Shown: positions 7,756 through 18,990 of the stretch, in pieces
Position numbering within the stretch: position 1 is the stretch's first letter
Layout of the letters: the number at the start of each line of letters is the position of its first letter
From: Pararoseomonas baculiformis
GTDB lineage: Bacteria; Pseudomonadota; Alphaproteobacteria; Acetobacterales; Acetobacteraceae
Assembly (NCBI RefSeq): GCF_017813395.1
Contig: NZ_JAGIZB010000004.1
Location: 62,001 to 126,000, forward strand
DNA: 64,000 nucleotides
Reading direction: 5' to 3'
The notes under the pieces: model-generated
Told to the model about the DNA's origin: nothing
The model's database searches: none
The model's input: the letters and a program-made list of their open reading frames with translations, nothing else
Position numbers and translations under genes: made by a program

Positions 7756-8964
7756 ATGCCCCTTCAACGCCGCGCCGAAAGAAGCCTGGATGCGCTGAGC
7801 TTCTTCGTGTCGGACGCGCGCTACGGGCTGGGCGCCTTTCTCGGCGTCTATCTCATCACCGAGCATGGCTGGGACCCCGGCAGCATCGGCGCCGCGCTCT
7901 CGATCGGCGGGCTAACCGGCCTGTTCTCGCAGGCGCCCATGGGGGCGCTGGTGGATGCCATACGCGCCAAGCGCGCCCTGATCGCCGCCGCGGTCGTGAT
8001 CGTGACGGCGACCTGCCTCTTCATTCCGCTCGCGCCGCGCTTCTGGCCGGTGGCGCTGGCCGGGGTGGTTGGCGCCCTGGCCGGGGTGACCATCGGCCCC
8101 ACCCTTGCCTCCATTTCCCTCGGCGTGGTCGGCCCCGCCCGCTTCGCCCGGCGCGCGGGGCGGAACGAGGCGCTGTTCCATCTGGGGGACGGGGCGATCT
8201 GCCTCGCCATCCTTCTCACAGCACCCTTCTTCGGCAGTTCGGTCCTGTTCTGGAGCATGGGCTTCACCATGATCGCGAGCGTGCTGGCCGCGGCGGCCGT
8301 GCCCGCGCGGGCCATCGACCATTCCGTGGCGCGAGGCCTGCTGCCCGGCGAGGCACAGCTGCAGGGCCCCTCCGCCTGGCTGCTGCTGCGCAACTCCCGC
8401 TCGCTGATCGCCTTCGCGGCCTGCGGCGCGCTCTTCCACCTGGCCAATGCCTCCATGCTCGGCCTGGTGGCTCAGAAGCTCGCGTTGCAGAACCTGGGGC
8501 AGGGAATCACCCTCACCGCTGCCTCGGCGATCGCGGCGCAGTCGGTGATGGTGCCGGTCGCCGCGCTGGCGGGGGCGCGGGCGGATGCTTGGGGCCGGCG
8601 GCCATTGCTGCTGGCCGCCTTCGCCGCCCTGGCCCTGCGAGGGGTTCTCTACACCCTATCGGACAACACGACCTGGCTGATCGCGGTGCAGTTGCTGGAT
8701 GGCGTGGGCGCCGGGCTGATTGGTGCGCTCTTCCCGGTGGTGATCGCGGATCTCACGCGGGGAAGCGGGCATTTCGCGGCGGCCCAGGGGGTGGTGGGCA
8801 CGGTGCATGGCGTGGGTGGCGTGCTGAGCGCGGGACTGGCCGGGCAGATGGTGGTCCATGCCGGCTATAACGCCACCTTCCTGGCCATGTCGGTCGTGGC
8901 GGCGCTGGGCGGGTTGCTGTTCTGGCTGATCATGCCCGAGACCCGCGGCATGCCGCCGCGCTGA
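7756..8964 (+). CDS. Major facilitator superfamily transporter
   Basis: 402 residues with about twelve hydrophobic segments starting at residue 20 (YGLGAFLGVYLI) and a central hydrophilic break near residues 190-205. The segment GLFSQAPMGALVDAIRAKR fits the loop between helices 2 and 3 of MFS proteins, with the conserved Asp and basic residues. The C-terminal half repeats the pattern with GARADAWGRRPLLL. It should act as a proton-coupled importer or exporter in the inner membrane. It stands alone between divergent and convergent neighbours, so context gives no substrate; drug/sugar exporter types are both possible. Confidence 0.88.
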   Translation: MPLQRRAERSLDALSFFVSDARYGLGAFLGVYLITEHGWDPGSIGAALSIGGLTGLFSQAPMGALVDAIRAKRALIAAAVVIVTATCLFIPLAPRFWPVALAGVVGALAGVTIGPTLASISLGVVGPARFARRAGRNEALFHLGDGAICLAILLTAPFFGSSVLFWSMGFTMIASVLAAAAVPARAIDHSVARGLLPGEAQLQGPSAWLLLRNSRSLIAFAACGALFHLANASMLGLVAQKLALQNLGQGITLTAASAIAAQSVMVPVAALAGARADAWGRRPLLLAAFAALALRGVLYTLSDNTTWLIAVQLLDGVGAGLIGALFPVVIADLTRGSGHFAAAQGVVGTVHGVGGVLSAGLAGQMVVHAGYNATFLAMSVVAALGGLLFWLIMPETRGMPPR

Positions 8965-8980
8965 ACCAGCCACCCTTGGG

Positions 8981-8996
8981 GCCGCCGCGCGGCGGC
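8981..8996. repeat. 16-base perfect palindrome after the MFS gene
   Basis: GCCGCCGCGCGGCGGC is self-complementary and lies 17 bases after the MFS stop, directly before the longer terminator hairpin at 9000-9028. It may be part of a double-hairpin terminator. Confidence 0.35.
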
Positions 8997-8999
8997 AAC

Positions 9000-9028
9000 G
9001 CCCTTCCGGATCATCGCTCCGGAAGGGC
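9000..9028. terminator. Strong bidirectional terminator hairpin
   Basis: GCCCTTCCGGA and TCCGGAAGGGC form a perfect 11-base stem around a 7-base loop (TCATCGC). It sits exactly between the convergent MFS and argJ genes, ending 8 bases from the argJ stop. The symmetry allows it to work on both strands, though U tracts are absent. Confidence 0.65.
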
Positions 9029-9036
9029 GCCCGGCT

Positions 9037-10272
9037 TCAGGACCGGTACGACCCGTTGATGTCGATATAGCCGTGGGTCAGGTCGCAGGTCCAAACCGTC
9101 GCCTCACCCCTGGCGAGGCCGATATCGACCTCGATGTCGATCTCCCGGCCCTTCATGTGCTCGACCACCGGGGTCTCGTCATAGCCCTCGACCACGCCGC
9201 CATCACGGGCCATCCAGGTGCCGCCGACGGCGACGGAAAGCCGGTCCCGGTCGGCGGGCTCGCCCGCCTTTCCGACGGCCATGACGATGCGCCCCCAATT
9301 CGCGTCCTCGCCCGCGATGGCGGTCTTCACCAGCGGGGAATTGGCGATGGCCATGGCGATGCGCTTGGCCGAGCTGTCGGAGGCGGCGCCCTTCACGGTC
9401 ACCTTCACCAGCTTCTGCGCGCCCTCGCCATCCCGCACCACCTGCAGCGCAAGGTCGAGCAGCACGGCGTTCAGCTGCGCCTGGAAATCGTCCAGGGCCG
9501 CGCCGGCGAGGGCGGAGACGCGGTCATGCCCGGCCTGGCCCGTGGCGAAGAGCAGAACCGTGTCGGAGGTGGAGGTGTCACTGTCCACCGTGGTGCGGTT
9601 GAAGCTCAGTTCCACGCCCTTGCGCAGGCAGGATTGCAGCGCGGCGGCGGGAATGGCGGCGTCGGTGGCCAGGAAGGAGAGCATGGTGGCCATGTCCGGC
9701 GCGACCATGCCGCTGCCCTTGGCGATCCCGACGATGGTCACCTGGGTGCCGTGGATGGTGGCCGTGCGGGCCGCCGCCTTGGGGAAGGTGTCGGTCGTCA
9801 TGATGCCGCGCGCGGCATCCGCCCAGGCCGACTCCTCCAGCTCCGCATGTAGGGCGGGCAGCGCCGCCGCCAGCTTCTCATGCGGCAGAACCTGGCCGAT
9901 GACGCCGGTGCTGGCCAGGAACACCTCGGTGGGCTTGCAGCCCGCCAGCGAGGCGGCGGCAGCGGCCGTCGCCTCGCAGGCCACAACCCCCGCGCGGCCG
10001 GTGAAGACATTGGCGTTGCCGGCATTCACCACCAGCGCGCGGGCCGCCTCGCCCTTCAGGGCGGCGCGGCACCAGTCCACCGGGGCGCCTGGGCACTTGT
10101 TGCTGGTGAAGACGCCGGCGACGGTGGTACCGGGGGCGAACTCCATCATCATCACGTCCGGGCGGCCCTGGTAGCGCAGCCCGGCGGCAGCCACGCCGAG
10201 CCGCACGCCCTTCAGCGCCGGCAGGGGCGGCATGTCCACCTTCAGGGGAGAAACGGGGAGGTCCTTGGCCAT
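9037..10272 (-). CDS. argJ: Bifunctional ornithine acetyltransferase / N-acetylglutamate synthase
   Basis: 411 residues, full family length. ArgJ moves the acetyl group from N-acetylornithine to glutamate in the cyclic arginine pathway. The self-cleavage site is seen in VGIAKGSGMVAPDMATMLSF, with the nucleophile Thr196 that becomes the N-terminus of the beta chain. VVNAGNANVFTG (residues 81-92) and FTSNKCPGAPVDWCR are also characteristic, and the C-terminus ends with the expected DLTHGYIDINGSYRS. It follows the parvulin gene on the same strand after 19 bases and is probably co-transcribed. Because the cleavage Thr and its context are intact, the protein should be active. Confidence 0.95.
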   Translation of the reverse strand: MAKDLPVSPLKVDMPPLPALKGVRLGVAAAGLRYQGRPDVMMMEFAPGTTVAGVFTSNKCPGAPVDWCRAALKGEAARALVVNAGNANVFTGRAGVVACEATAAAAASLAGCKPTEVFLASTGVIGQVLPHEKLAAALPALHAELEESAWADAARGIMTTDTFPKAAARTATIHGTQVTIVGIAKGSGMVAPDMATMLSFLATDAAIPAAALQSCLRKGVELSFNRTTVDSDTSTSDTVLLFATGQAGHDRVSALAGAALDDFQAQLNAVLLDLALQVVRDGEGAQKLVKVTVKGAASDSSAKRIAMAIANSPLVKTAIAGEDANWGRIVMAVGKAGEPADRDRLSVAVGGTWMARDGGVVEGYDETPVVEHMKGREIDIEVDIGLARGEATVWTCDLTHGYIDINGSYRS

Positions 10273-10291
10273 TCTCGTCTGCCTCCGGCGT

Positions 10292-11305
10292 CTACCGCCG
10301 CTGGGCCGGGGCCGGGCTGGCGGCCGGGGACTGCGCGGCAGGCGGCTGCGCGGCGGGCGGGGTGGCGCCGTCCATCAGGCTGGGCGGGCGCTGCGGCGAG
10401 CCGTCCAGGTTGAAGCGCTCGACCCTGGCCGCGCCGCGGATGCGCTCCACGGCGGCGTTCACCGCTTCCTCGAAGGCGGCCTGGCGCAGGGCCTCCTGGC
10501 TCTCCTCGAAGCTGGCCGGCGGCGCCGTGCGGCGGCCCTCCACCTTGATCACATGCCAGCCGAACTGCGTCTGGACGGGCTCGCTGATCTGGCCGGGCTG
10601 AAGGGCGAAGGCGGCCTCGGCGAATTCCGGGATCATGTCGGACTTCTTGAAGAAGCCGAGATCGCCGCCCTGCTGGGCGCCCGGGCCGGTGGAGCGGCGC
10701 TTGGCCACCTCGGCGAAGTCGGTGCCGGGGCGGCGGACCTCGGCCAGTGCCTCACGGGCCGCGGCCTCTGTGGGGACGAGGATGTGGCGGGCGTGCAGCT
10801 CCTCCTCGCCCTGGCGGCTGGCGGATTCGCGCTCGTAGCGCTGGCGCAGTGCCTGCTCGGACAGCGCCGGGGCCACTTCGCGGCGCAGGATGGCCTGCTG
10901 CAGCTCCTGGTCGGTGGCGCGGGCGATGCGGCGCTGCACCTCCGGGTCGTTCTGGAGGTTCTCGGCCCGGGCGCGGGCCACGAGGGCCTTCTGGGCGACC
11001 AGCTGGTCCAGGATCAGGGGGTAGAGCATGGCCGGCGGGGCGTTCCGCAGCTCGTCCGGCAGCTCGTTCGCGGCGTCCCGGACATCGGAGAGGCGGATCT
11101 CCTGCCCTTCCACCCGGGCCACCACCGGGTCGGCCGGCTGTGGATTCGCCGCCTGGGGCGCGGCCGCCTGGGGCGTGGACGGTTGAGCCGAGGCCGGGGC
11201 CGCGGGCGCGGCCGGGCGCTGGGCCTGGGAAGGCGCCTGGGCCAGGGCCAACCCGGCGGAGAGCAGGGCCGGCACCATGACGGTGGAGAGGAGAAGGCTG
11301 CGCAT
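10292..11305 (-). CDS. Periplasmic parvulin-type peptidylprolyl isomerase (PpiC/SurA-like)
   Basis: 337 residues. A signal peptide ([23 protein letters not shown]) is followed by an Ala/Pro/Gln-rich low-complexity stretch to about residue 60, then an N-terminal helical chaperone region. The parvulin domain runs from [16 protein letters not shown] through [15 protein letters not shown] to [12 protein letters not shown] second low-complexity Pro/Ala/Gln tail closes the protein. It should assist folding of exported proteins. The ATG at 11305 gives a clean signal peptide; one at 11338 adds eleven residues. The gene is divergent from secA, which pairs a secretion motor with a periplasmic folding factor. 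Confidence 0.9.
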   Translation of the reverse strand: MRSLLLSTVMVPALLSAGLALAQAPSQAQRPAAPAAPASAQPSTPQAAAPQAANPQPADPVVARVEGQEIRLSDVRDAANELPDELRNAPPAMLYPLILDQLVAQKALVARARAENLQNDPEVQRRIARATDQELQQAILRREVAPALSEQALRQRYERESASRQGEEELHARHILVPTEAAAREALAEVRRPGTDFAEVAKRRSTGPGAQQGGDLGFFKKSDMIPEFAEAAFALQPGQISEPVQTQFGWHVIKVEGRRTAPPASFEESQEALRQAAFEEAVNAAVERIRGAARVERFNLDGSPQRPPSLMDGATPPAAQPPAAQSPAASPAPAQRR

Positions 11306-11426
11306 CGGGAAAAGCCTCGGCGGAAGGGGGCGCAACATGGCGGAGCGGTCGTTCCGTCACAAGGCGCATCGCCAGCCCCGCTCGGATCACAACCCGGCGT
11401 TCCGCCATGGGATGCGCCCCCTTTCG

Positions 11427-11455
11427 TTGACCGAGCCTCCCCCCTTGCCTATCTG
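11427..11455 (+). promoter_or_regulatory. Candidate sigma-70 promoter for secA
   Basis: TTGACC at 11427-11432 (five of six matches to the -35 consensus) is followed after exactly 17 bases by TATCTG at 11450-11455. Transcription would start near 11462, leaving a leader of about 95 bases before the secA ATG. Regulation by the leader is possible but no structure is recognised. Confidence 0.45.
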
Positions 11456-11555
11456 TCGTCTTCGCACGCAGGGCTTCTGCGCCCCTCTCCTGACCGGCCG
11501 CGCCGCGGTCCCTCGGTGGCGGCCCCCCTGGTGTGCCCGGAGACCACCTGCCCCG

Positions 11556-14291
<2,736 letters not shown>

Positions 14292-14387
14292 GGGGCGGCC
14301 TTGAGGGGGCGCCTGATGGCGTGTCCTTCCAGGGCGTGGAACAGCCAGGAAATCCGTCTCAGCCCTTTTCGGGTTTGACGCCTTGAA

Positions 14388-14411
14388 GCCACGAAGGGAC
14401 AAATCCGTGGC
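14388..14411. repeat. Small inverted repeat upstream of the unknown 14427 gene
   Basis: GCCACG (14388-14393) and CGTGGC (14406-14411) flank a 12-base spacer, ending 15 bases before the ATG at 14427. The spacing fits a dimeric regulator site or a weak leader hairpin. The surrounding bases are less GC-rich than the genes on either side. Confidence 0.3.
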
Positions 14412-14426
14412 ACGATTCGGACAGTC

Positions 14427-15524
14427 ATGACGAAAGCAAGAATTGAGATTGAGGCGTTTCCGGAGGAAGTAAAAGGTCACCTGTCTCTTGCTCTGACGGT
14501 GCGGGCTCCGGCTGAATGGGCCGGGCGGCATGTCGCGCTTCGAATGGGTGAGCGTGAACTGGCTTGGCTCACGCTTGAGGAGGATCTTCGGGCCCGGGCG
14601 ACGCTGAATGTCACGGCCCTCCGCACGCGCGAGGACTATGCCTTCCACGTGCTGGATGAGTCCGGCAACGACCTGTCCGACGCGGCCGAATGGGTGCTGC
14701 AGGGTGATTTCTTCGAGGCGCTCGCCGTCTCGCCCGCCAGCTTCCTGGACCGGGTGCAGCTGCATCATTCCCGCTTCCGCTCCCGGCATCTGCTGGAGCT
14801 TGCGGCGCATAGCTTCTACCTGAACCATCCGGACGCGGAGTTCGTGCTGCGCGCCGCTTCGCTGACGATCCTCAGTCACCGCTACCTGGAGAAGCCGGCC
14901 GACTCCCTGGACGGGGATGAGACGGCCCGCGTGGCCTGGCTGCTGGCCGAGGCGGGGCCGGTGACCGCCGCGGGGGCGGCGCTGGTCAAGGCGGCCGAGG
15001 ATGCCGGGGCCAGGGTGGACTGGCGGCATGTCCGCTGGACCGTCTCGCTCGCGACCGTGGCGGCGCATCTGTCCCTCTACGACGAATCCTACGAGCAGGC
15101 GCTCTCCTTCTTCGAGCTGGCCACGCGCCACACCCATCTCGTGCACTACGCGAAGGTTTCCGCGCTCAACCTCGTGATCTGCGCCTTCGCCGAGGGATTG
15201 CTGGCGCATATGCTCGGCCGGAACGAGCATGCGCTTGCTGCCCTCACCCGGGGCGTGGAGGCGGTGAAGCCGATCGTGCAGGCCCAGAACCTGATGGAGA
15301 ATGTCTGGGTCCTCGGCGATCTCCAGAACGTGCTGAAGGCGTCGCGCCAGTGCTACATCGCGCTGATACGCCTGGGCCTGAAGGAAGCGCGCGTCTCGCC
15401 CCCCGTGATCGACGAGAACATGCAGATCGAGCTTGGCGAGGTGCGGAGCCCGCTGCAGAAGATCGTGCTGGCCGGGCGTGTGCCGGCGCTGGCAGCCCAT
15501 CTGGCGCGCCACGGCGCGTTCTGA
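14427..15524 (+). CDS. Unrecognised 365-residue protein, beta-sandwich-like N-terminus plus helical repeat region
   Basis: I do not recognise this family. The protein has no signal peptide or membrane segment. Residues 1 to about 100 alternate short hydrophobic strands (IEIEAFPEEVKGHLSLALTV, HVALRMGERELAWLTL) and look like an Ig- or C2-type beta domain. From about residue 110 the rest is helical with aromatic-rich helices (FFELATRHTHLVHYAKVSAL), reminiscent of TPR-like arrays. The first codons use AAA, AGA and ATT more than the neighbours do, so the start may be recently acquired or selected for weak structure. The gene stands alone after secA, with a small inverted repeat upstream and a 10-base-stem hairpin downstream. 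Confidence 0.75.
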   Translation: MTKARIEIEAFPEEVKGHLSLALTVRAPAEWAGRHVALRMGERELAWLTLEEDLRARATLNVTALRTREDYAFHVLDESGNDLSDAAEWVLQGDFFEALAVSPASFLDRVQLHHSRFRSRHLLELAAHSFYLNHPDAEFVLRAASLTILSHRYLEKPADSLDGDETARVAWLLAEAGPVTAAGAALVKAAEDAGARVDWRHVRWTVSLATVAAHLSLYDESYEQALSFFELATRHTHLVHYAKVSALNLVICAFAEGLLAHMLGRNEHALAALTRGVEAVKPIVQAQNLMENVWVLGDLQNVLKASRQCYIALIRLGLKEARVSPPVIDENMQIELGEVRSPLQKIVLAGRVPALAAHLARHGAF

Positions 15525-15627
15525 CCGCGTGCGGCCGGGCACGGGCTCCATGCCCCTGCCCCGTTCGTGACCATCGGGGCTCCGGCCTGGCGCCGTTCCG
15601 GGCAAACCCTGCCTGGGAAGCGGAAAG

Positions 15628-15657
15628 GCGCGCCATGGAACTATTCTCATGGCGCGC
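15628..15657. terminator. 10-base perfect stem-loop between the unknown gene and a TctC gene
   Basis: GCGCGCCATG at 15628-15637 pairs perfectly with CATGGCGCGC at 15648-15657; the 10-base loop is GAACTATTCT. It lies 103 bases after the stop of the unknown gene and 67 before the next start. It may terminate the former transcript or act in the leader of the latter. No U tract follows. Confidence 0.45.
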
Positions 15658-15724
15658 GTCCCGCCTTCATACTCCTCTCGCGCGCCCTTGCCGGAGGCGC
15701 CGGACGACACCGAATGCGCAGAGG

Positions 15725-16726
15725 ATGAAAAACGTGATCCGCAGAACCGCCCTCCGCCTCGCGGCCATGACCGCACTCGCCCTTCCCGCTCTCGCCCAGG
15801 CACAGGAAGCACCCTGGCCGAACCGCCCCATCACCATCATGGGCGGCTTCCCCAACGGTTCCGGCGTGGACATCTACGCGCGCAAGCTGGCCGAGCCGCT
15901 TTCCCGGGCGCTGGGCGTGCCCGTGGTGGTGGACAACCGCACGGGGGCGGGCGGGAACATCGCTTCCGAATATGTCGCCCGCGCACGGCCCGACGGATAC
16001 ACCTTCCTGTTCGGCACCGCAGGCACGCATGCGATCAACGCGACGCTCTATTCCAGCCTGCCCTTCGACCCGCTGAAGGACGTGACGCATATCGCGCTGC
16101 TGGGCGATGTGCCGAACGTGCTGATCGTCAGCCCGCAGCACTCCCCCAACATCGGCAACTGCCGCGACCTGATCGCCGCCGCGAAGGCGCGGCCCGGCGC
16201 GCTGAACTACGCCTCCACCGGCAATGGCGCATCCACCCATCTGGCCGGGGTGCAGTTCGCCACGGCGGCCGATGTGAACGTGCTGCACATCCCCTACCGC
16301 GGGCAGGGGCCGGCCATGCTCTCGCTGCTGAGCGGCGAGACGACCTTCTTCTTCAACCAGAGCGGCCCGAGCATCGCGGCAGCCCGCCAGGGCCAGGTGC
16401 GGGCCCTTGCGGTCACCACGCGGCAGCGCCTGACGCCGCTGCCGGATGTTCCGACGGTGGAGGAAGCCTGCGGCCTGCCCGGCTTCGAGAGCACCACATG
16501 GTACGGGCTGCTCGCGCCGCCGAACCTGCCCGCCCCGATCCAGCAGCGCATGGCCCAGGAAGTGGCCCGCATCATCAGCGAACCGGATTTCGTGAACTGG
16601 CTGACCGAGAACCAGGGCATCACCCCGGCCGCGGATCCCAGCCCGGCGGCCTTCCGCCAGGTGCATGAGCGTGACATCGCCCGCTGGGGCGAGGTGGTGC
16701 GCCGCTCCGGCGCCAGGGTCGACTGA
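15725..16726 (+). CDS. TctC/Bug family substrate-binding protein
   Basis: 333 residues. The ATG at 15725 gives a signal peptide (MKNVIRRTALRLAAMTALAL to AQAQ); the open frame continues upstream but lacks such a signal. The mature part carries ITIMGGFPNGSGVDIYARKL, VVVDNRTGAGGNIASEYVA, LNYASTGNGASTHLAG and IPYRGQGPAMLSLLSGETTFFF, typical of Bug periplasmic binding proteins. It faces another TctC gene convergently, and no TctA/TctB partner is close. Ligand unknown; members bind carboxylates and related small molecules. Confidence 0.92.
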   Translation: MKNVIRRTALRLAAMTALALPALAQAQEAPWPNRPITIMGGFPNGSGVDIYARKLAEPLSRALGVPVVVDNRTGAGGNIASEYVARARPDGYTFLFGTAGTHAINATLYSSLPFDPLKDVTHIALLGDVPNVLIVSPQHSPNIGNCRDLIAAAKARPGALNYASTGNGASTHLAGVQFATAADVNVLHIPYRGQGPAMLSLLSGETTFFFNQSGPSIAAARQGQVRALAVTTRQRLTPLPDVPTVEEACGLPGFESTTWYGLLAPPNLPAPIQQRMAQEVARIISEPDFVNWLTENQGITPAADPSPAAFRQVHERDIARWGEVVRRSGARVD

Positions 16727-16738
16727 CAGGCTGCCCTC

Positions 16739-16758
16739 CCCGCCCCCTCCGGGGCGGG
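16739..16758. terminator. Bidirectional terminator hairpin between convergent TctC genes
   Basis: CCCGCCCC (16739-16746) and GGGGCGGG (16751-16758) make an 8-base stem with a CTCC loop, placed 12 bases after one TctC stop and 16 bases before the other. Confidence 0.6.
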
Positions 16759-16774
16759 CAGGACATGCCCCGGC

Positions 16775-17764
16775 TCAGTTCGCCTTGAGGTTGAGACGGC
16801 GGATCATCGCGCCGTCCTCCTCATACTGCTTGCGCGCCGCCGCAGCGTATTCGGCGCTGCCCAGGAAGGCCGGGGCCATGTCGAAGCGCTCCAGCACGGC
16901 GACATGGGCGGGATCCCGCGAAGCCTCGCGCAGCGTCTCCTCCAGCACGCGCACCACGGCGGGATCCATCCCCGCCGGGCCCGCGATGCCGTAGGGCGAG
17001 GTGGAAACGATATCGATCCCCATTTCCTTCAGCGTCGGCGCATCGGGGAAGCGCTTGGCGCGCTCCGCCCCCCAGGTGCAGAGCAGGCGAAGCTGCCCCG
17101 CCGCCACCAGCTCGGCCCAGCCGCTCGTCTCGGCCGAGACCTGGGTGGTGCCGGACAGGGTGGACTGAAGGTTCTCCGAGGCGCTGCGATAGGGCACCTG
17201 CACCCAGTCGATGCCCTGGGCCGCCGCGATCTGCTCCATGGTGATATGGAGCGAGGTGCCCGATCCCGGCGTGCCATAGGTGACCTTGCCCGGATTGGCC
17301 TTCGCATAGGCCAGCAGTTCCTGGAATGTCCGCCAGGGAGCATCGGCCTTCACCACCACGCCGAACAGGTAGCCCGTGAGCTGCGCGATATAGGTGAAGT
17401 CCTTCATCGGATCGAAGGGCGGGCGCGCCACCATCTGCGGGTAGCGGAACACCGAGATGGGCATCTGGGTGATGGTGTAGCCATCCGGCCGCGCGCCGCT
17501 GGCAACGAGCTGCGCGCCGAGGATGCCGCCCGCGCCCGAGCGGTTCTCGATCACCACGGGCTGGCCGAGCCGCCTGGACATGGCATCGCCCAGAGCGCGC
17601 ATCAGGATATCGGTGGAGCCACCCGCGCCCCAAGGCACGATCAGGCGGATGGGCCGGTCCGGGAAGCGGGCCTGTGCCAGGGCGGGGCGGGCCAGGGTGC
17701 CGCCTAGCGCGGAACCCAGCCCGAGGCCGAGCGCCGTGCGGCGCCCGATGCGGTCGATGGTCAT
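16775..17764 (-). CDS. TctC/Bug family substrate-binding protein, last gene of the acyl-CoA operon
   Basis: 329 residues with a Tat-like signal: RIGRRTALGLGLGSALGGTL contains twin arginines before the hydrophobic stretch ending in PALAQA. The Bug fold follows: LIVPWGAGGSTDILMRALGD, VVIENRSGAGGILGAQLVA, VTYGTPGSGTSLHITMEQIA and VPYRSASENLQSTLSGTTQ. The ATG at 17764 is preceded by AGGAGA, so the longer TTG start is rejected. It is 65 bases after the second acyl-CoA dehydrogenase on the same strand. It may therefore capture the carboxylic acid that the operon degrades (inference). Confidence 0.92.
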   Translation of the reverse strand: MTIDRIGRRTALGLGLGSALGGTLARPALAQARFPDRPIRLIVPWGAGGSTDILMRALGDAMSRRLGQPVVIENRSGAGGILGAQLVASGARPDGYTITQMPISVFRYPQMVARPPFDPMKDFTYIAQLTGYLFGVVVKADAPWRTFQELLAYAKANPGKVTYGTPGSGTSLHITMEQIAAAQGIDWVQVPYRSASENLQSTLSGTTQVSAETSGWAELVAAGQLRLLCTWGAERAKRFPDAPTLKEMGIDIVSTSPYGIAGPAGMDPAVVRVLEETLREASRDPAHVAVLERFDMAPAFLGSAEYAAAARKQYEEDGAMIRRLNLKAN

Positions 17765-17829
17765 GATTCGTCTCCTCAAATCAGGCGGCCGTTCGGCCCG
17801 TTCTTGCGCCGGGAAAGGCGGGGCCCGTG

Positions 17830-18978
17830 TCAGATCTCTTCCACCAGCCCACCGGCTTCCATCACGGCGCGCAGATGGTGATCGGTGTCACCGAACAGCA
17901 CGTCATTGGAGGTCAGGCGCTTGAAGTAGTGGCCTGCCTTGTACTCCCAGGTCATGGCGATGCCGCCATGGAGCTGCACGGCCTCCTGCCCGACCTGGCG
18001 GCCGGAGCGGTTGACCTGCGCCTTGGCGGCGGCAATGGCCGGGCGGCGCTCGCGCGGGTCCGCCTCCTCCGCCATCATCGCCGCATACATGGCCATGGAG
18101 CGCGCCTGCTCCACCGCCACCAGCATGTCCGCCGCGCGGTGCTGCAGGGCCTGGAAGCTGCCGATGGCCACGCCGAACTGCTGGCGCGTCTTCAGATAGT
18201 CCACCGTGAGGCGCTGCAGCTCCTCCATGGCGCCCAGGCTGTCGGCGCAAAGGGCGGCGAGCGCCACATCCACCACATGGCTGGCCAGCCTCAGCCCGCC
18301 ATCCACCTCGCCCAGAACACGCTCCGCCGGAACGCGCACGCCGTCCAGCGCGATCTCCGCCACACGGCTGCCATCCTGCGCCGGCATGCCACGGCGGGTG
18401 ACACCCGGGGTATCTCCATCCACGAGGAAAAGGGTGATGCCGCCCTCGTCGCGCCGGGATCCCGCCGTGCGGGCCGTGACCACCAGCAGCCCCGCCTCGT
18501 CACCGCCGAGCACGACGCCCTTGCGGCCATCCAGCACATAGTCGCTTCCGTCGCGCCGCGCGGTGGTGGAGACATCATGCAGGTCGTAGCGGGACTGGCG
18601 CTCCAGCTGCGCGAAGGCAAGCTTCAGCGACCCGTCCGCGATCTGCGGGATGAACTCCTGGCGCTGCGCCTCCGTGCCGCCAAGCCGCAGGAAGCCGCCA
18701 CCCAGCACCACGGTGGAGAGATACGGAGCGGTGATCAGCCCGCGCCCGATCGCCTCCATGACGATCATCGTCTCCACCGGCCCGCCGCCGATGCCGCCAT
18801 CCTCCTCGGAGAAGGGCAGCGCCAGCAGGCCGAGCTCCGCGAAGCCGCTCCACAGCGCAGCGCCGTCCTGGGCCGCGCCGGGCGCGCTGTGCGCGCCGGG
18901 ATCACGCGCATTGTCCGCCGCGAAGCGGTCGATGCTTTCCTTGAGGAGCCGCTGCTCCTCCGTCATGTCGAAATCCAC
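17830..18978 (-). CDS. Acyl-CoA dehydrogenase family protein (probable partner subunit)
   Basis: 382 residues, starting with GTG so that the usual family opening MDFDMTEEQRLLKESIDRF is kept. N-terminal helical, middle beta and C-terminal helical domains follow in the standard order. The C-terminal segment that usually carries the catalytic Glu reads DVLFGDTDHHLRAV, without the IYEGT-type Glu. That form is known from one subunit of heteromeric alpha2-beta2 acyl-CoA dehydrogenases of steroid and side-chain degradation. It follows the other acyl-CoA dehydrogenase by 12 bases. The pair probably works as a complex that oxidises an acyl-CoA with electron transfer to ETF. Substrate unknown. Confidence 0.88.
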   Translation of the reverse strand: MDFDMTEEQRLLKESIDRFAADNARDPGAHSAPGAAQDGAALWSGFAELGLLALPFSEEDGGIGGGPVETMIVMEAIGRGLITAPYLSTVVLGGGFLRLGGTEAQRQEFIPQIADGSLKLAFAQLERQSRYDLHDVSTTARRDGSDYVLDGRKGVVLGGDEAGLLVVTARTAGSRRDEGGITLFLVDGDTPGVTRRGMPAQDGSRVAEIALDGVRVPAERVLGEVDGGLRLASHVVDVALAALCADSLGAMEELQRLTVDYLKTRQQFGVAIGSFQALQHRAADMLVAVEQARSMAMYAAMMAEEADPRERRPAIAAAKAQVNRSGRQVGQEAVQLHGGIAMTWEYKAGHYFKRLTSNDVLFGDTDHHLRAVMEAGGLVEEI

Positions 18979-18990
18979 GCCCGATACCCC

